The notes beneath the pieces were generated by a model. The model searched no databases, was not told the origin of the DNA, and worked only from the letters and a program-made list of their open reading frames with translations. A DNA stretch of 64,000 bases from Styela clava (lineage: Eukaryota > Chordata > Ascidiacea > Stolidobranchia > Styelidae): assembly GCF_964204865.1 (NCBI RefSeq), contig NC_135252.1, positions 24,945,383-25,009,382 of the forward strand, in the 5' to 3' direction. Positions 43,601 through 57,351 of this stretch are shown one piece after another. Position 1 is the first letter of the stretch. The number at the start of each line of letters is the position of its first letter. The position numbers and the translations under genes were made by a program.

Positions 43601-46600
43601 AACGAGATGTTTTAAACGCTATCAAGTACACAGACACAGCGCTAGCAGTTTAAACTTGATGTGAAATTAAATTAGTATTTTATTTTTGTCCTCGCAGAAG
43701 GGTTTATTGCGAATTTCACCAGTTTGTTTTAATCTGTATTCTTGAGCTTTTCTTACTCTTGCAGACATAATCATGTATACAAATACAAAGTAAAATGATT
43801 AAACTTAAAGCGGAATAGAAAATTAGCATTTTTGCTCGTGACGGAAAAGTTACTTTGCGAATTTTCACCGGTCTATTTGGCGCTCCAGAAGTGTGTTTAC
43901 CAATATGGAGGCAACTAATTTTGTTTGCCTACTTTATATCAAGTTGTGTAAAGAGACTGAAACCCATGGACAGGAGTATATTCACTTGGCTAACACAGGC
44001 AATACCCGAACTCTTAATAGTACTAAAATATAGAAAATTGAAATATAATTATGACCAGACCCTAACCTGGTACACATACTACGGAAATACCGTCTATTTT
44101 AATTTAATCTGTACCTGGACGGGGAATAAACTTTGCTGGTTTCCTCCGAATCGTTGTGTTCTGGGGCTCCTGTGTAGCAAGAATCGTATCGTTGGTTGAA
44201 AGAATCGTTGAATTAGCAACCAGTACTGGCTTCAACGTTGTTGTAGTGGTAGATTTTGCGGTCGTAGTTGTTGTGGATGACGTCATTGATGACGTAACAT
44301 CTAGAGGAGTCTTTTCTGATGTAGTTGAAGGTGGTGCAACAACTTTTTTGGTTGTTGTTGTGGTTGATTCCGTGCTCACTTAAAATAGATATTAGTTACA
44401 ATTCGAAATGTTACGCTTCGGCAAATACAGATTAAGAAATAGTATTACGTCGCTGTTGACGTCACACTTTACACTTGTATTTAGGAAAAACGTTATTCTA
44501 CGGCGAGACTTTAATTTTGTACAATATTGTAATAAGTGCAATAGATATAGTACTTTGCGTAGAATTAGCGAGCCCTTCGTATCCCCTGAAAATCGTTGCG
44601 CAGCTCCCTATGGGGTGGCAACCCCCACTTTGGGAAGTTCTGATCTATAGATTGCACTGTAATACCAAGTGTTTTATGAAGAAAAACCATCAAATGTTTG
44701 CAAATGAATGCAAACTAATTTCAAATCGAGCGAATCTTTATTACTGAACAGTACAAGATTAGCAAAGCTTATCGGGCTATTATCTTAAATCAACACTTCG
44801 ATTATTGAAATACGGATAATTATGGCAAAGATCTTTTCCGTATGTGTGCAAGAAAATTCAACGAACTGTCTGGGTGAGGAATTCTATGTTTTCAATAATT
44901 TATTTGTCTGAATGACCCATTACAATTAAAAAGTCACATACAATTATATATCTTCCAAGTATTCGAGATTCGATTCGAAAAAAATATTCGATTCGATTCT
45001 GGGTGCAAAAACAGTGGGAAAACATTGCAAAAGCGTGCAAAAAGAGTGAAAACCGTGAAAAACTCTAAAAACCTACAATAGCGCAAAAAACTGTGAAAAC
45101 CCGTGAAAAACTTGAAAATGCGTATCTGACTCGTGTATTGTGATGCAACAAATATCTTACCAGATGTGGCTGGAGTCACTGAAGGATCTACCGCGGCATC
45201 AACAATGTTTGGTTCGTCTCCGACTGCCCTGGTATATCTGGTTTTCGGCTTTGAATTGATTTGTATCTGTGAAGGATTATAACAAAATGAGATGCCATGT
45301 TTGTTTCTCTATTATTCAGTGCTAATTATTTAATATAAGTACGATATAGAATAGATAAATTAAAGTGTGGGTAATAGGTATACAGACATTTTGAACATTT
45401 CTATTTCGGACTTGAATTGATTGGTATATGCAAAGGCATTACCTTGAGTTTCTATATTTGTCTATGAACTCGAGTTCTATAGTTTGTTCAACTTTTCAAT
45501 TTCGTGACTAGTAGAAATCATTGAAGCGTGATTGGACAGAATAATTTCATCCCAACAAATATATGTCAATGCTGTCAATTATTTTTTGCATCGTTAATTC
45601 TTTCACTGGTAAAAATCATTGGAGCGTGGCTGGACAGAATAATCTTATCCCATCGGGTATATGTCAGTCCTGTAATTTATCGCTTCGTTGGTTAGATTAG
45701 ATTAATTTTAATTCGACTTACCGACATAAATATTGTCCGCTGAATATGATACTTCTGGCCGACAAGGAGTTCAGGCATCGGTAGCTGAGACATATTGTTT
45801 ATAGGAGAGATGATCGCGCCTTTATAGCTTTCTCTATCTATGACGTTCACGCTGAGTATGACATCACAAGCGTAAATGCTGAAAGGCAGTATGACGCAAA
45901 CAAGAATACCAAAAGCGAATCGCAGAGGGGCGTCCATCAAATCGCTGAACTGTGATTTCAGCTTTTGTTTCTAAAAAGGAAAATTGTGAAAATGAGTTTT
46001 CATATTTATTATGGCTAAGGAAAGCTGATGAAATGTACTAATCACATGACAAAACAAACTAATCACCCAGAAAATCGTATATAAATTTGCATATCCAATA
46101 TAAAAATCAGCAAGATTTGCGATGGGAAACTTGGCCTCATATGCCTGGTTGGAAAAATAAAGAAATGGTGAGCATTACTAAGCAATGTGTAATACAATAG
46201 AGCGATGCTCAAATATATGGACACGTAGACTAAAACGAACGGGTATACAATCTTTCATAGTAGACTACAGGTACCGCAGTCTTCACAACTTCCGCTGGCC
46301 AACAGATAGAGAGCGCGTGACCGACACAAAGAACGCAATTTTCAATTTTGACGAGGGTATCGTACACAAAAATAAATTTCATAGAACCCACAGAAATTAT
46401 TGAATTTAATAAAAGTAATAGCCTTTAGCGAAAAATGAAATCGAATCTTCCAACAACAAGAAGAAAAATACCATAACAACGATGAAATCATTAGGTTGGA
46501 CATTTGGTTGCGAAGAAAAGCTATTTTTTGCGACAATAAGTTGTCTTAGGTTGACTTAGTCGCAAATGATGGTTTTTTATGATACTGACCTTCCCTTGTT

Positions 46601-49600
46601 TGGGTTTCTTTGCCGCCTCTTTGTCGTCGTCAAGTGGCGGAGAATACGGTGGTGGATCAACGTCTTCAACTAAATAAAATAAATAATATTAAATAATTTA
46701 AAAATGATGGACAATTTTGATTAGTTCCAAAATAGGTTACAGCAGGTTTTTTTAACTGGGGCACATTTACCCCAATCGACTTTTCAAGACGTACAATTGG
46801 ATATACGAACTTTCGGTACTCCTGAAGTATGCGCACCAATATGTCGCATAACCTGAACCTTAACCTGGTACACAAGCGGAGTTCAGCTTGTCTTGGTGCG
46901 CATACTTCAGGAGGTCTGAATATTCTTCCTATAATTTCCAATCTGTCGTGAAATATTTAGTCACAAGAAATAATTGAGTCATAACTAATAGTTATATTTC
47001 AGCTTCCAATTCAAATGCATATTTCCCTACTCTTTGCTGTAATAGACTGGGGTCAAGAAGCCCCTATCTTATTACCCCCACTCCTCTCCCATAGCTACTT
47101 GGAAAATTGACCATCGAAAATAGGATATATATCTGGCATATGTCGGCACCCGTGCGCTGAAATATAATCATAGAGAACTAAGTAGTTTGATGCATTTCCT
47201 GCCCACCAGAATGTTCGGTCATCATCCGGCTCATTGGTATTAAGTGGACCCGTGGATCGTTTTGTTATGTTTCTTCTTCTTGTTGTGAAAAAATCGCTTT
47301 TCTCTTCAACTACTGGGCCAATTGCTTTGAAATTTAAGTGGTTGAAGATTGTATTTTTTGCTATAAGGCTATTACTTTTATTTATTTCAAACATTTTTGT
47401 GAATTCTATGGGATTCAATTTTTGTGTGCGATGACGCCATCAAATTTCAGAATCGCGCTCCTTGTGGCGTTTTTTTTTCGCTGCCGGCACTAGCTTGGTT
47501 CGAATAAATATCTGTAGCCGCTTGCATAGAGCTTCGTTTGGAGCATAATATAAATAATATAAAAAATGTCGGGCCGACCTCAATACCCCACACCAAAAAG
47601 AAAAAAAATTTACTCCCACTCCCCTTAATATATTTCATGCTGGCTCAACTTACCTTCTTTCTTTTTTGCTTCTCTCGCCAATTTTCTCTCTTTTTTTCGC
47701 TTCTTGCGTTCCTCCCTTTCTTCAGGTGTTTCCTGTTTTTCTTTCTTTCCTTCTTTATTATTTTCATCTGATTTCTTCTTCTTTTTACGAGGCTTTTTCT
47801 CGGAATTCTGAATAAGATAAATACATATGATATTATTTTACAATTTAAACTCGGCGAAAAAACTGGGATTTAATTTTATTCATCACATTTATTATCTTCA
47901 ATGGCAAAGCCAGCGATTTCTACTTCTTCCTCCCCTCAAAAATTTCAAACACCCCCTTCCTAATTTTGAAGTGTGACACCGCAGTTTAATTCCTAACTTA
48001 AAAATAATGGTATTTGAATATCCAAAAAGTGCCGAATATACCATTGCAGATGGTCAGTCAAATATACGTAATACGTTTTTATAAGTTACGAATATTTTTA
48101 TCGCTAATGGATAAATACCTACCACCCCCTAGATTTGGAAACACCCTCTTACTATAAAATAAAATTCTTGAGAGCATACTGGTGATGACACAACCGACTG
48201 ATGTTAACGTAAACCACCAGTCCAGCAATCTTCTCGCGCATAATTATTTCATTGAGGAAGCATTCGATGTAATCAGAATTGCGATTGCAAACGTGTTTGC
48301 GTGTGTAATGCGTTAAAGATTGGAGTTGTTTATTTATCTCGTGGGAAGGGAATCCGTCGAGTTGAATCACGGTGTGAAGCCATTCTACGAATATCTGAAT
48401 TCTATTAGCAGCTCAAGAATACGATGCCAGATTGTAGTTTGATTATGTCTGTATTCTATCAACTAGACAGAAAAAGGAACTAGAAGCAGTTCATGTCAAT
48501 TAGATAAGAAAAGCAGCTATGAGGTAGAGAATTCTGTATAACTTGGAAATAACGTTTGGCATGACATGAATTGTACTGTTTCACAGGTTACCAAACCAAA
48601 TATGGTCTGAATTGGTATATGTACAATAACTTATGCGACTTAGAAGTTTGAAAAGTGCAAAATTTATCCCGGTAGAGAAAGCCGATAAGCTTAATTCAAG
48701 GCTGATTATTAACTCATATGGTTAACTGTCGGTTGCCGGTCTAAATCAGGTGGAAGAAAGATTTTATTTATTAATCAAACCGAAAAGCAATAAAAATACA
48801 AATTATTCACGACAGTCAAAAAAGTATAGCTTCAAAAACCGTTTCGTCTTGAAGCCTCGCTGTGCGCCTATGTACGGCAAAACCCCGATCAAAGCAATTT
48901 ATTATGTGTCTTATATCCAGAGTCGCCCCAGCACTGCCTCTCAATTTGGTATTTGCAGTTGTATTACTAAAATTCTATAGTTTTTTATTACTATAGTTGC
49001 TGAAGCCATTATTTATACGCATATACTAAACTACTTGAACTAACCAAAAGTGGGAGTGCTACTTGCGTAACACTACATTAGCATCCAGTTAAGATTGAAT
49101 AAATAAAGTAGTTTTTATGCATAGTGGTAGCGGAATGGAAAATTCCAACATAGGCGACGGTAGAGATATAATTAAACTAACGAAAACGACTGAGAACCAC
49201 TGTCCCAGAGATTCAAACTTGCACCACGGTGCTGAGGGAAGTGTATTCTCAACGCTTACCACGATTTGTTTAATTGTGATGCGATGTTTCATTCAACACA
49301 TCTGGTATAATATCACGCTGTTGCGATATGCTAAGTGCCGTGGAGCAAAAAGATTGAGGTCCGCTGCTTTAGAACATACTAAACCTGTACTAGAGTGCTA
49401 AGACGAGTGTATTCTTGACGCTTAGCTTACTGCGAGGCGTTTACCGTCGAGCCACTGAGAACATTTTGATGTATTATTCAATTAGGTACATATTGTATGC
49501 TGTTGAGGTCTGCGGGTGATTCTGAAGCAAAAAAGATTGGGAACCACTGCTTTACCACATACTTATATCACAGAATTTGAACCTGCGCCAAGGTGCTAAA

Positions 49601-52145
49601 GCAAGTGTATTCTCAACGCTTAGATTACCACGTTTACCATCAAGTCTTAAAAAATATTTTGATGTCTAGTTTAATCAAGTACATCTGGTGTAATATTACT
49701 TTGTTGAGGACTGTACAGAAGACGAATCGCCCGAAGCTATACAACATTCGTCTTGTAATTCGATAGAGTTAGTTAATTATCTTTACCGATAAGAATCTGA
49801 TGAACCGGTTGTAACAGAATTTCGGAGAGAATTCTCGGAGAATTACTTGCGTGTTGTGATACATCATAGCAGTACGCAACAATGATATTTGAGAACGTTG
49901 ATATTATTGCCCGTTCGTTGGTGGTTTTTGATTAGAAAATATATTTTTGGATTGTTTCGTTCTGAGACGTTTTTTTGTAAGACACTTTACCTTCGTCTCA
50001 CTCCAAAGAAAGATCTGCACAAAAATTCATTTTGAATCACTCAAGACTACCCAAATCATTACACCCTGTGTGAGGTAGTGGGGATGTGATTTGAACCAGA
50101 GAATATTACCCTATAATCTCAACAGTTAATTCCAGCGCTTAACCCATCAGCCCATCGCGACTACTAAGCTAGTTGTTATCTCCACAATGATCGAGTTGTT
50201 CATAGATAAATAGATAGATAGTTTATTTTGAAAACTCCACAATATGACAATACAAACAAATAAAAAATGGAGGATTCTGGAGAGCGAGCAAAACCTTATT
50301 CTGGAGAGCGAGCAAAACTTTCATTTCAAATATGCTAGTTTTCTCACGTTAATAACAATACTAATAACAAATGGTTTAAATGAAATTGTTTCATCATAGT
50401 TTGGTTGAAATTGCAGACGAAATGGCCCGATTCGTGATTTTTGGCGATGCTGAAAAAGTGCCAGAATTTTGCGTATTATCATGTCGTAACAGCTTTTTCT
50501 ACCATTCAACGACTTTATTTGATCAAAATTACTGCGCATAAGCCAAGCTGTGGAGTTTGACACGTTTTGCTCTTAGTCAGAGCGGGATTCGTATTTTCAA
50601 TTTTCTAAGTTGGGGTTTTACAACCCGGAGTAGGAGAAAAAAATTTTTTTTAGCCTGGAGTCGTCGCAAAAATGAATTGTAAATTTCTCCAACTCCGCAT
50701 CCCTGACAGATAGAGGGAAAACTTTTTCCAAGGATGAGTACAAGCAAACTTTTATCAACTCAGACAATCGATTTCAAGCCAAAACAAAATCGTAAACTTA
50801 AACACTCACCTCTTCCGGTGTGACTTCAATTTCCGTATCTACGTCATCGTCGCTGAAGCCGCTTGCTCCATTCTCGGTTGGGGCAGGTTTCTCTGCTTCT
50901 GTAAGTAATGTATATGAGTTATCTTGAGAGATTGATGATGGGATGGTTTTTGTATAGCAGTAATAAACAGTGTTGCGAGAGCATGAGCCATTTAAATGAA
51001 ATGACTCGAACTTTTTACCAGCTAGTCGCCAGCGAGACCCCGTCAATGACTTAACTAGAGTCTTGAATGTCTCTTCACCAATTTCAATTTTTTCGCAGTG
51101 GTTTTTAGGCCCCCGGGGCTCATATAAAAACCCACGACCCAGACAACCCTAACCCCCCCCCCCTCGAAAAATTTTGGTTACACCCCTGTGTCCCTTCTCC
51201 TTCTGAATACAAGACTTTATATGATTGATTATTTTTCATGGGAGAATCTTTTGGCAACCTTCATTTAGCCCCGTTTTATCAGATCACTTGGCTTTGGTTT
51301 ATAAATGTTAAGTTAAAGTCTAGTTAAATGGCTTGTTAAAGGCCTTATAAGTAAGTCAATGAGAGAGGGAGAGAAAGAGATTTAATTTCAGAAAGTTCAT
51401 TTTTACGATTAACTCATTTACATAGTCCCAGTCTAACAATTTTCTGAAAGGTTATATATATATCTAATCGCGAAGAATTCGACTGAGTCTATTCAACTCT
51501 GAGCACCATGCTTTAACAAAGTTTGTTCCCCAAATCAAAACTCGCGTATACAAAATGGGCAAGTATATAATTTTAGAAACTATCGAATTGCGAGTAAATA
51601 AGGATTCAATGGTGGGAAAATTTCAGACGTCCTCGAACCGATGATATGGCAAAACTTCATAAATATACAATTTCGATAGGCATATCGTTTCGTTAAACGC
51701 AAGCGCGAGTATGGAAAATTTCAGACGTAGTCGAACCGTTCATTAATTTAAAAATCACAAATTCACGAAATTCAGACGTACTCGAAACACCTTCCTAATT
51801 GGTGGACCAGACATATCGTTTCGTTGACCGTAAGCGCTGTTATGAAAAATTTCAGACGTAGACGAAAATATGTTAATGCAAAAAACAAACTATTTTCAAG
51901 GTTTCAATTTTGAATTCTGAGAAATCCCATTTCCACACTCAACAAGCCAAGGCGAAACGTGAGACTAATGAAATTATGTCGATATACCCATGTTCAATTT
52001 CAAATGTCGTAGAAACAAAACGCTCAACGATTATATTGAAGCTATTTTTATTCAATAATTGAGATCATATTCATCAGTAATAATAAATCTTGCATTCACC
52101 TCCGCTAACCTCCGATGTCTTAATCTCCAATGGATTTGGCGCCAT
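40661..52145 (-). CDS. Six-helix membrane protein with PPxY and Thr-rich loop
   Basis: Twelve minus-strand exons with matching phases: 52100-52145, 50810-50898, 47654-47807, 46590-46669, 45722-45970, 45161-45266, 44115-44378, 43136-43321, 42392-42590, 41817-41925, 41300-41482, 40661-40834; 612 residues. N-terminus MAPNPLEIKTSEVSGE, acidic then strongly Lys/Glu-rich (46-96), with PPPY at 102-105, a WW-domain ligand typical of Nedd4-type ubiquitin ligase substrates. Helix 1 (about 139-158) is followed by a large loop with Thr-rich tracts (242-345) and cysteines, then five helices (about 398-415, 425-448, 489-511, 525-550, 566-590) and an acidic tail ending DEYDY. An even helix number puts both ends in the cytoplasm. 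I do not recognise the family. Start is the first ATG of exon 1; every junction preserves the frame. Confidence 0.8.
43880..44091 (-). mobile_element. Foldback/MITE family C, inverted copy
   Basis: GCGCTCCAGAAGTGTG start and GGTACACATACTACGG end with the same internal blocks as 17.7 and 21.7 kb in reverse. Its edge is about 20 bases from the splice donor of the Thr-rich exon (44115-44378). Confidence 0.7.
46817..46914. mobile_element. Foldback family B
   Basis: ACTCCTGAAGTATGCGCACC against GGTGCGCATACTTCAGGAGG with an ACCTGAACCTTAACCTGG centre; about 100 bp, in an intron. Confidence 0.75.
47226..47530 (+). repeat. Dispersed repeat D, copy 2
   Basis: CGTTTTGTTATGTTTCTTC, GAAAAAATCGC, GACGCCATCAAATTTC and CTCCTTGTGGCG match the 28.7-kb and 59.8-kb copies. 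Lies in intron 3 of the membrane protein gene. Confidence 0.6.
49130..49720 (-). repeat. Three diverged tRNA-SINE-like units
   Basis: TGTATTCTCAACGCTTA or close variants occur at about 49240, 49408 and 49606. In two units a GATTCAAACTTGCACC or GAATTTGAACCTGCGCC block precedes it, which on the minus strand reads as a B box. Each unit also holds a CATCTGGT or GTACATATTGTA stretch. Lies in intron 2. Confidence 0.55.
50086..50163 (-). repeat. tRNA-derived SINE head
   Basis: Minus-strand GCGATGGGCTGATGGGTTAA (A box) and CTCTGGTTCAAATCAC (B box) at tRNA-like spacing. Also in intron 2. Confidence 0.55.
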
Positions 52146-55144
52146 CTTGCGTATTGGTTGTCTTGGCCTATTTACTTAGGCTAGCTGAGAAATATATATT
52201 ACGAATACACTATAAATGCAATTCTTGTCGCATACTAATACAAATACATTTTTGTAGTTCACATCTGGGCAGAGTTAAACTTCTTCAATAACTAGTGAAC
52301 CGCTACAACGATTTGGAATAGTCACGTTCCCTTTTTTTTACAGCATCTTTGCTTTTTGTTCAGCAGCCCAAATGCATATAAGAAGGATGAGGAGTTAATA
52401 CCACCCTTGTAGCATTCTGTTGTCAAAATCAGTGATTCCCAACTCATGGGACGCGACCCAAAACTGGGTTGCCAGAAAATTATCACCTAAAATACGTCGT
52501 GTATGTTAGATGAAATTCTGAACTGAAATTTACTTTGGTGGAGCCGAGATTAGAAACCATTGAATGTAAACTAGCATCATCTACGACGTTAGGAATGCTT
52601 GATTCAGGAACGTACCCTTTTTGAAATGTAAAGCAAAGCATTTTTCTGTATCATATATAGCAATTTTTTGTTGCTCAAAAGGTTTTTTAGACTCTGAAGA
52701 ACTTTGAAAGCCCACGTTTTCCGGCGGTCTAACTTGGCTATTAGAAATTTCAGAACCCCCTCCTCCACCTTAAAAGTCTTGGCTAAGTAACTCCAGAGTC
52801 TAGACATATATCATAGTCATACTATAATCATACTCTGATCAAAACTTATCACCAATGAAACTTGGCTCGATGATTGACTCGACTCAATGATCCGTGGCTT
52901 GATTAGACTCGTAAGTCAAGGTTTAGGAAATCCTCATCTTTGACCAATGTTATAATCGACCACTAAAAGACCAGTAGCTCCTTACTTAAACTAGTTATAA
53001 AAATGGAGGTGCTGAATGCGTTAGTAGGTAGAGATTGATGATATACCTGATTGATGTTTAAATTTTGAAATATTACCGGATTAAGTATTCTGACTTTAAT
53101 CTTTTGATTTATATTCTGTTTGACTTTTTTTCTATCCAACCTCTATCAAAGTAAGAATTTTATCACATATGTCGCTGCTCGATAACTAAAATTGGTTTTT
53201 CCGCGTCACCATTCACCTTGAAATGCCATTTTCATTTTATTATTCCTAGATTTCGTTCGCCTCAAAAGTATTTTCAGTTTGGTGAAAAATAAACTACTGA
53301 CTGACTGTATTCCAAGTATTCGAGTTTTTGTAAATTGATATTTTTTAAATTAAATTTTGGGCGCGACATACGTAGAATATGTGGAATACCACATCTTATA
53401 TGCCTTTGTTCTGGCTGGTGAATACGTATGCGTATAATGCAAAGATGCTGTAACAAGGAATAAAGTTACCATTCTACGTGATTCAAGAGTCCTGCTGCAC
53501 ACTAACACAAATGTATTTACGCAGTACTGACTACTTAACCTTCTAAGGTTTTACACAGCTTAAAATAACTATTTTATGCGGTTCAAGATTTTAAAATCAC
53601 GTTTTAGAATTCACCGCAAAAACGTCAGATTTTACATAACAAACTGTGATTTCGAAATCTTTTACTTGGGCTTACGCAAAACTAAATATAGCCTACTCAA
53701 GTCAAGCAAGTTCATTTATTTTTTCATCCGGTAATGGAGAAGAGGAACTGAGGGGAACCAAAGTGGTTATCGAACAGCCACATACAAGGTTATTTTAATA
53801 TCTTATTAAAATGATATGGAATTTTAGTTACGAAATTTCTAATATTTTCGTTCTGTAAAATTTTGCTCACTTATCTTTTTATATGCGTTTGCACTGTACT
53901 ACGTTATCCCAAGAATTCTGCTGTAAACAAACGCAAATTTATTTCCATATCCGGCCTGTAAGTAACACGCATAAGTAATTCGATGATACTGTTTCCAAAG
54001 TGACTATTCTATGTAATTCAAGAAAATACACCTTCCTCAAATACCATTAATTTCAAATGTGTTCAAACTAGAGTTTCTATATTTTAACTATTTCGTATAA
54101 AACTATGACAAGACTATCATGCACAAGCTGTCTGTATATTAGAACTGAAAAACAATCAAAACTGCAAACATATTGTGACAAAATAGGCGTATCTCTCACT
54201 AAAGCATTAGAACTATTATGAGGCAATAACTAGTTTTTACTTTCGCGTTACAAAGGAAACAACTTAATAAGAACAGGTATATACGTGTGCAATTAACACT
54301 TTGACCGCATCCGGCGAATTAATTACTATATTCGGTATTGCTTCCATATAACGGGTTAATCTAACACGAGACGACAAAACTATCCAGTTTAGCGCCCCAG
54401 GCGCTTCATCAAAGTCACTTGAGCGTGACATTAACTCTTGTTACACAATAATATGCGGATTTTACGACTCGGATATTGTTATATTATACTTTATAATCAA
54501 AAGCAGATCCACGTCCAGGGATGCATATAGAACATCAAATCGAGTGCAATTTGAATATACGTCATAATAAACAATGCGACGTCATAATATCATTTAAATG
54601 GACCATATTACCCAGCCGTAATGTCTTATTAACACAGATAGTAGTAATATATCTTTTAAGTTTATACATATTTACCATGTTGACTTGAAACTCCACAAAG
54701 TCTCACATTCATCGGTATTTGCTTATGCGTTCTATACAGTGGTGGGATCCGAATTTTTTGTCAGCCCGTTCCTTCACAAAAGTCATATTTTTAGCCGATT
54801 CTGTTACAAACAGAACATTGACAGTAACCAATAATGCTAACCGGTTCGCTAATCTGATAAAATTCCGTGAGACGTTTCTATAGAACTGGTGCGAACCGGC
54901 TGAATCCCACTACTGGTTCTATAGCATTTCAGTAACTTTTTGCATTTTAGTAGTTATCATAAATATTTTTTTTTTTTTGGATTCCTAGTAAGCGGCCTTT
55001 TCAACCTCACAGATTTAGACCCCAATACAAAAATAGAATTCATTCATTTTTGCAATCTATTCAGAGGGATACATCTATTATCGGTTCAGAAATATGGCGA
55101 ATCTCCCTATCACACAAGACGCTGTAAATCCATAACAAAATTTG
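52146..55144. other. No supported gene
   Basis: AT-rich upstream region of the membrane protein gene. A degenerate hAT-like fragment runs from CAGTGATTCCCAAC (52430) to about 52562. The SINE-like and 60-80 codon frames here have no features I can support. Confidence 0.45.
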
Positions 55145-55253
55145 GTGCTCCAGAAGTATGCGCACCAAGATGTCGCACAACCTGAATCCTAATCCTACAC
55201 ACATACTATGTACAGGCTGTGCGACATCTTGGTGCGCATACTTATGGAGGTCC
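55145..55253. mobile_element. Foldback family B
   Basis: AGAAGTATGCGCACCAAGAT against ATCTTGGTGCGCATACTTAT, centre CCTAATCCTACACACATAC. Confidence 0.75.
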
Positions 55254-55254
55254 C

Positions 55255-57060
55255 AAAATTTTGTGCTATCCTGTTACCTCGCGATTAATTTCTGGTCTGT
55301 TTTTATCTTAGTTAAGAATAAGTTAATGAACCAGAGAAAGGAAATAACCTAGTTTAATGAAGATAAAAACGATAAAAAAAGATAAAAAATAAAAACTGGC
55401 CATGGGACAACATCAGGTATTCCACCCAAAATTTTAGTGCATGGGCCGATGAATATATTCGGAACAAATACATCATCAATAATATTAGGTTTTTTTACAT
55501 GCACAAAATTCTTAAAAAACTTTACTAAATTTTTAAAATTGTGTCTTTAATCAAAAACCTGAAGACCCTCTTACGTGTTGTGTGTGTTTTCAAGCGGATA
55601 ATAAAAAATCGCAAATGACTTTTGAGAGTAATTCAATGAATAAATCAAATATTCTAAAGTTTACAGCGACTCTAATAACTCTCGAATTTCAATTTAATTC
55701 AACAATATTTTTAAACGCTAATCCTGTTCTGACACATGAGCGATACACCCTCTGGCGCGTGCTCGCATGACGTGATTAATTATGAGTTGAGAAACCGGTC
55801 TTGCCGTTCAAGTGCTTCTTCGTGCGAGTGTTTTTGTTTGGCGGTAAATTGCTTACCGTTTCAAGAAAGTGTACAGAGTCGGTTTAAAGATCTATCCGAA
55901 TCCGGTTTTGAGTTTAAAAACCGGTATTGTCGTGTTCGTTCAAGTGCTTCCTTCGTGCGAGTATTGTGGTTTAACGGTACATTTCTTACTGTTTCAAGGA
56001 AGTGTACAGAGTCAGTTTTAGGGTATATCCGGATCCGGTTACGAATTGATATACCGGTATTGCCGTGTTCGTTCAAGCTTTCTTCGTGCGGTGTTCTTGT
56101 TTGACAGTAAATGGATTACCGTTTTGAGTAAGTGTACAGAGTCGGTTTGAGCTCTATCCGAATCCGGTTCCTAGTTGGGAAACCGGTATAGCCGCGTCCG
56201 TTGAAATGCTTCTTCTTGCGCGGCGAGTGTTGTTGTTTGGCGGTGAATTTCTCACCGTTTCAGTAAGTGTACAGAGTCGGATTTAGGCTCTATTCGAACC
56301 CGGTTCCGAGTTGAGAAACCGGTGTTGTTTGTCCGTTCAAGTGCTTCTCCTTGCGCTGTGAGTGTTGTATGGCGGCAAATAGTTTTAAAGTTTTTAGTAA
56401 GTGCACAGAGTCGGTTCAAAAAATTATCCGAATCCGGTTCCGAGTTGAGGTACCGGTATTGCTGTGTTCGTTAAAGTGCTTCTTCGTGCGCTGTGAATGT
56501 TGTATGACGGCAAATACTCTAAGTAAGTGGACAGAGTCGGTTTCGAGAGGTATCCGAATCCGGTTCCGAGTTGAGATACCGGTATTGCTGCTCTCTGTTC
56601 GATTAATCTTCTCCGTGCGCTGCGAGTATTGTTGTTTGGCGATAAATCGCTTACCGTTTCAAGTAAGTGTACGGAGTTCGTTTTAAGGCCTATCCGAATC
56701 CGGTTCCTAGTTGAGAATACGGTTTCGCCGTGTCCGTTCAACTGCTCCTTCGCGCACTGCGAGTATTGTTGTTTGGTGGCAAACTGCTTAACGTTTCCTG
56801 TAAATGTACAGAGTCGGTTTTAAAGTCTATCCGAATCCGGCTTTGAGTTAAGAAACCGGTATTTTCGTGTTTGTTCAAATGCTTTTTTGTGCGAGTGTTT
56901 CTGTTTGACGGTAAATTGGCTTACCGTTTCAAGTAAGTGTACAGAAAAAATGTTGGTTACAAGATCTTAGCCATTAGCGAGATACCAACAACCAATCCCG
57001 ACACTTAATCCCATATTTGACCTCAAATCCCGTGTACATTCAAACTCCAACCCTTACCAT
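55255..57060 (+). repeat. 1.8-kb dispersed element, copy 1, with internal tandem array
   Basis: The same sequence recurs from 62162 to the right edge. From 55750 to 56950 it consists of eight or nine tandem units of 126-140 bp, each with GTACAGAGTCGG, TCCGAATCCGGTTC, GAGAAACCGG and CGTTCAAGTGCTTC. Several units contain TTTCAAGTAAGTGTACAG. Open frames of 70-120 codons exist in several phases, as expected for a repeat, and none is convincing. Family unknown. Confidence 0.75.
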
Positions 57061-57242
57061 ATTCAAAATTAATCCGTTGTAAATGGGCTATCGCTGAGTT
57101 GACTCAAATGCTTTGTGCATTACATTTTTTTTTGTCTGCCATAGTGGTCGGCAAAATGTAGGCGCAGCCCAATCGTGGTGAGCCGAGAATTAAATAATTA
57201 GCCTCCAATAAATTCCATTATGGCGGTGATACACAAAAAATT

Positions 57243-57351
57243 GTACTCCTGAAGTATGCGCACCAAGGTGTCGCATAATCTGAACCCTAACCTGGTACAC
57301 AACCCGAGTTCAGGTTGTGCTTCATCTTGGTGCGCATACTTCAGGAGGTCC
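57243..57351. mobile_element. Foldback family B
   Basis: TACTCCTGAAGTATGCGCAC against GTGCGCATACTTCAGGAGGT, centre TGAACCCTAACCTGG. Confidence 0.75.

Noticed and set aside
55582-57000. Proteins in the 130-bp tandem units
   Set aside because: Several phases on both strands are open, the same frames recur with substitutions in the second copy, and nothing suggests selection on the protein.
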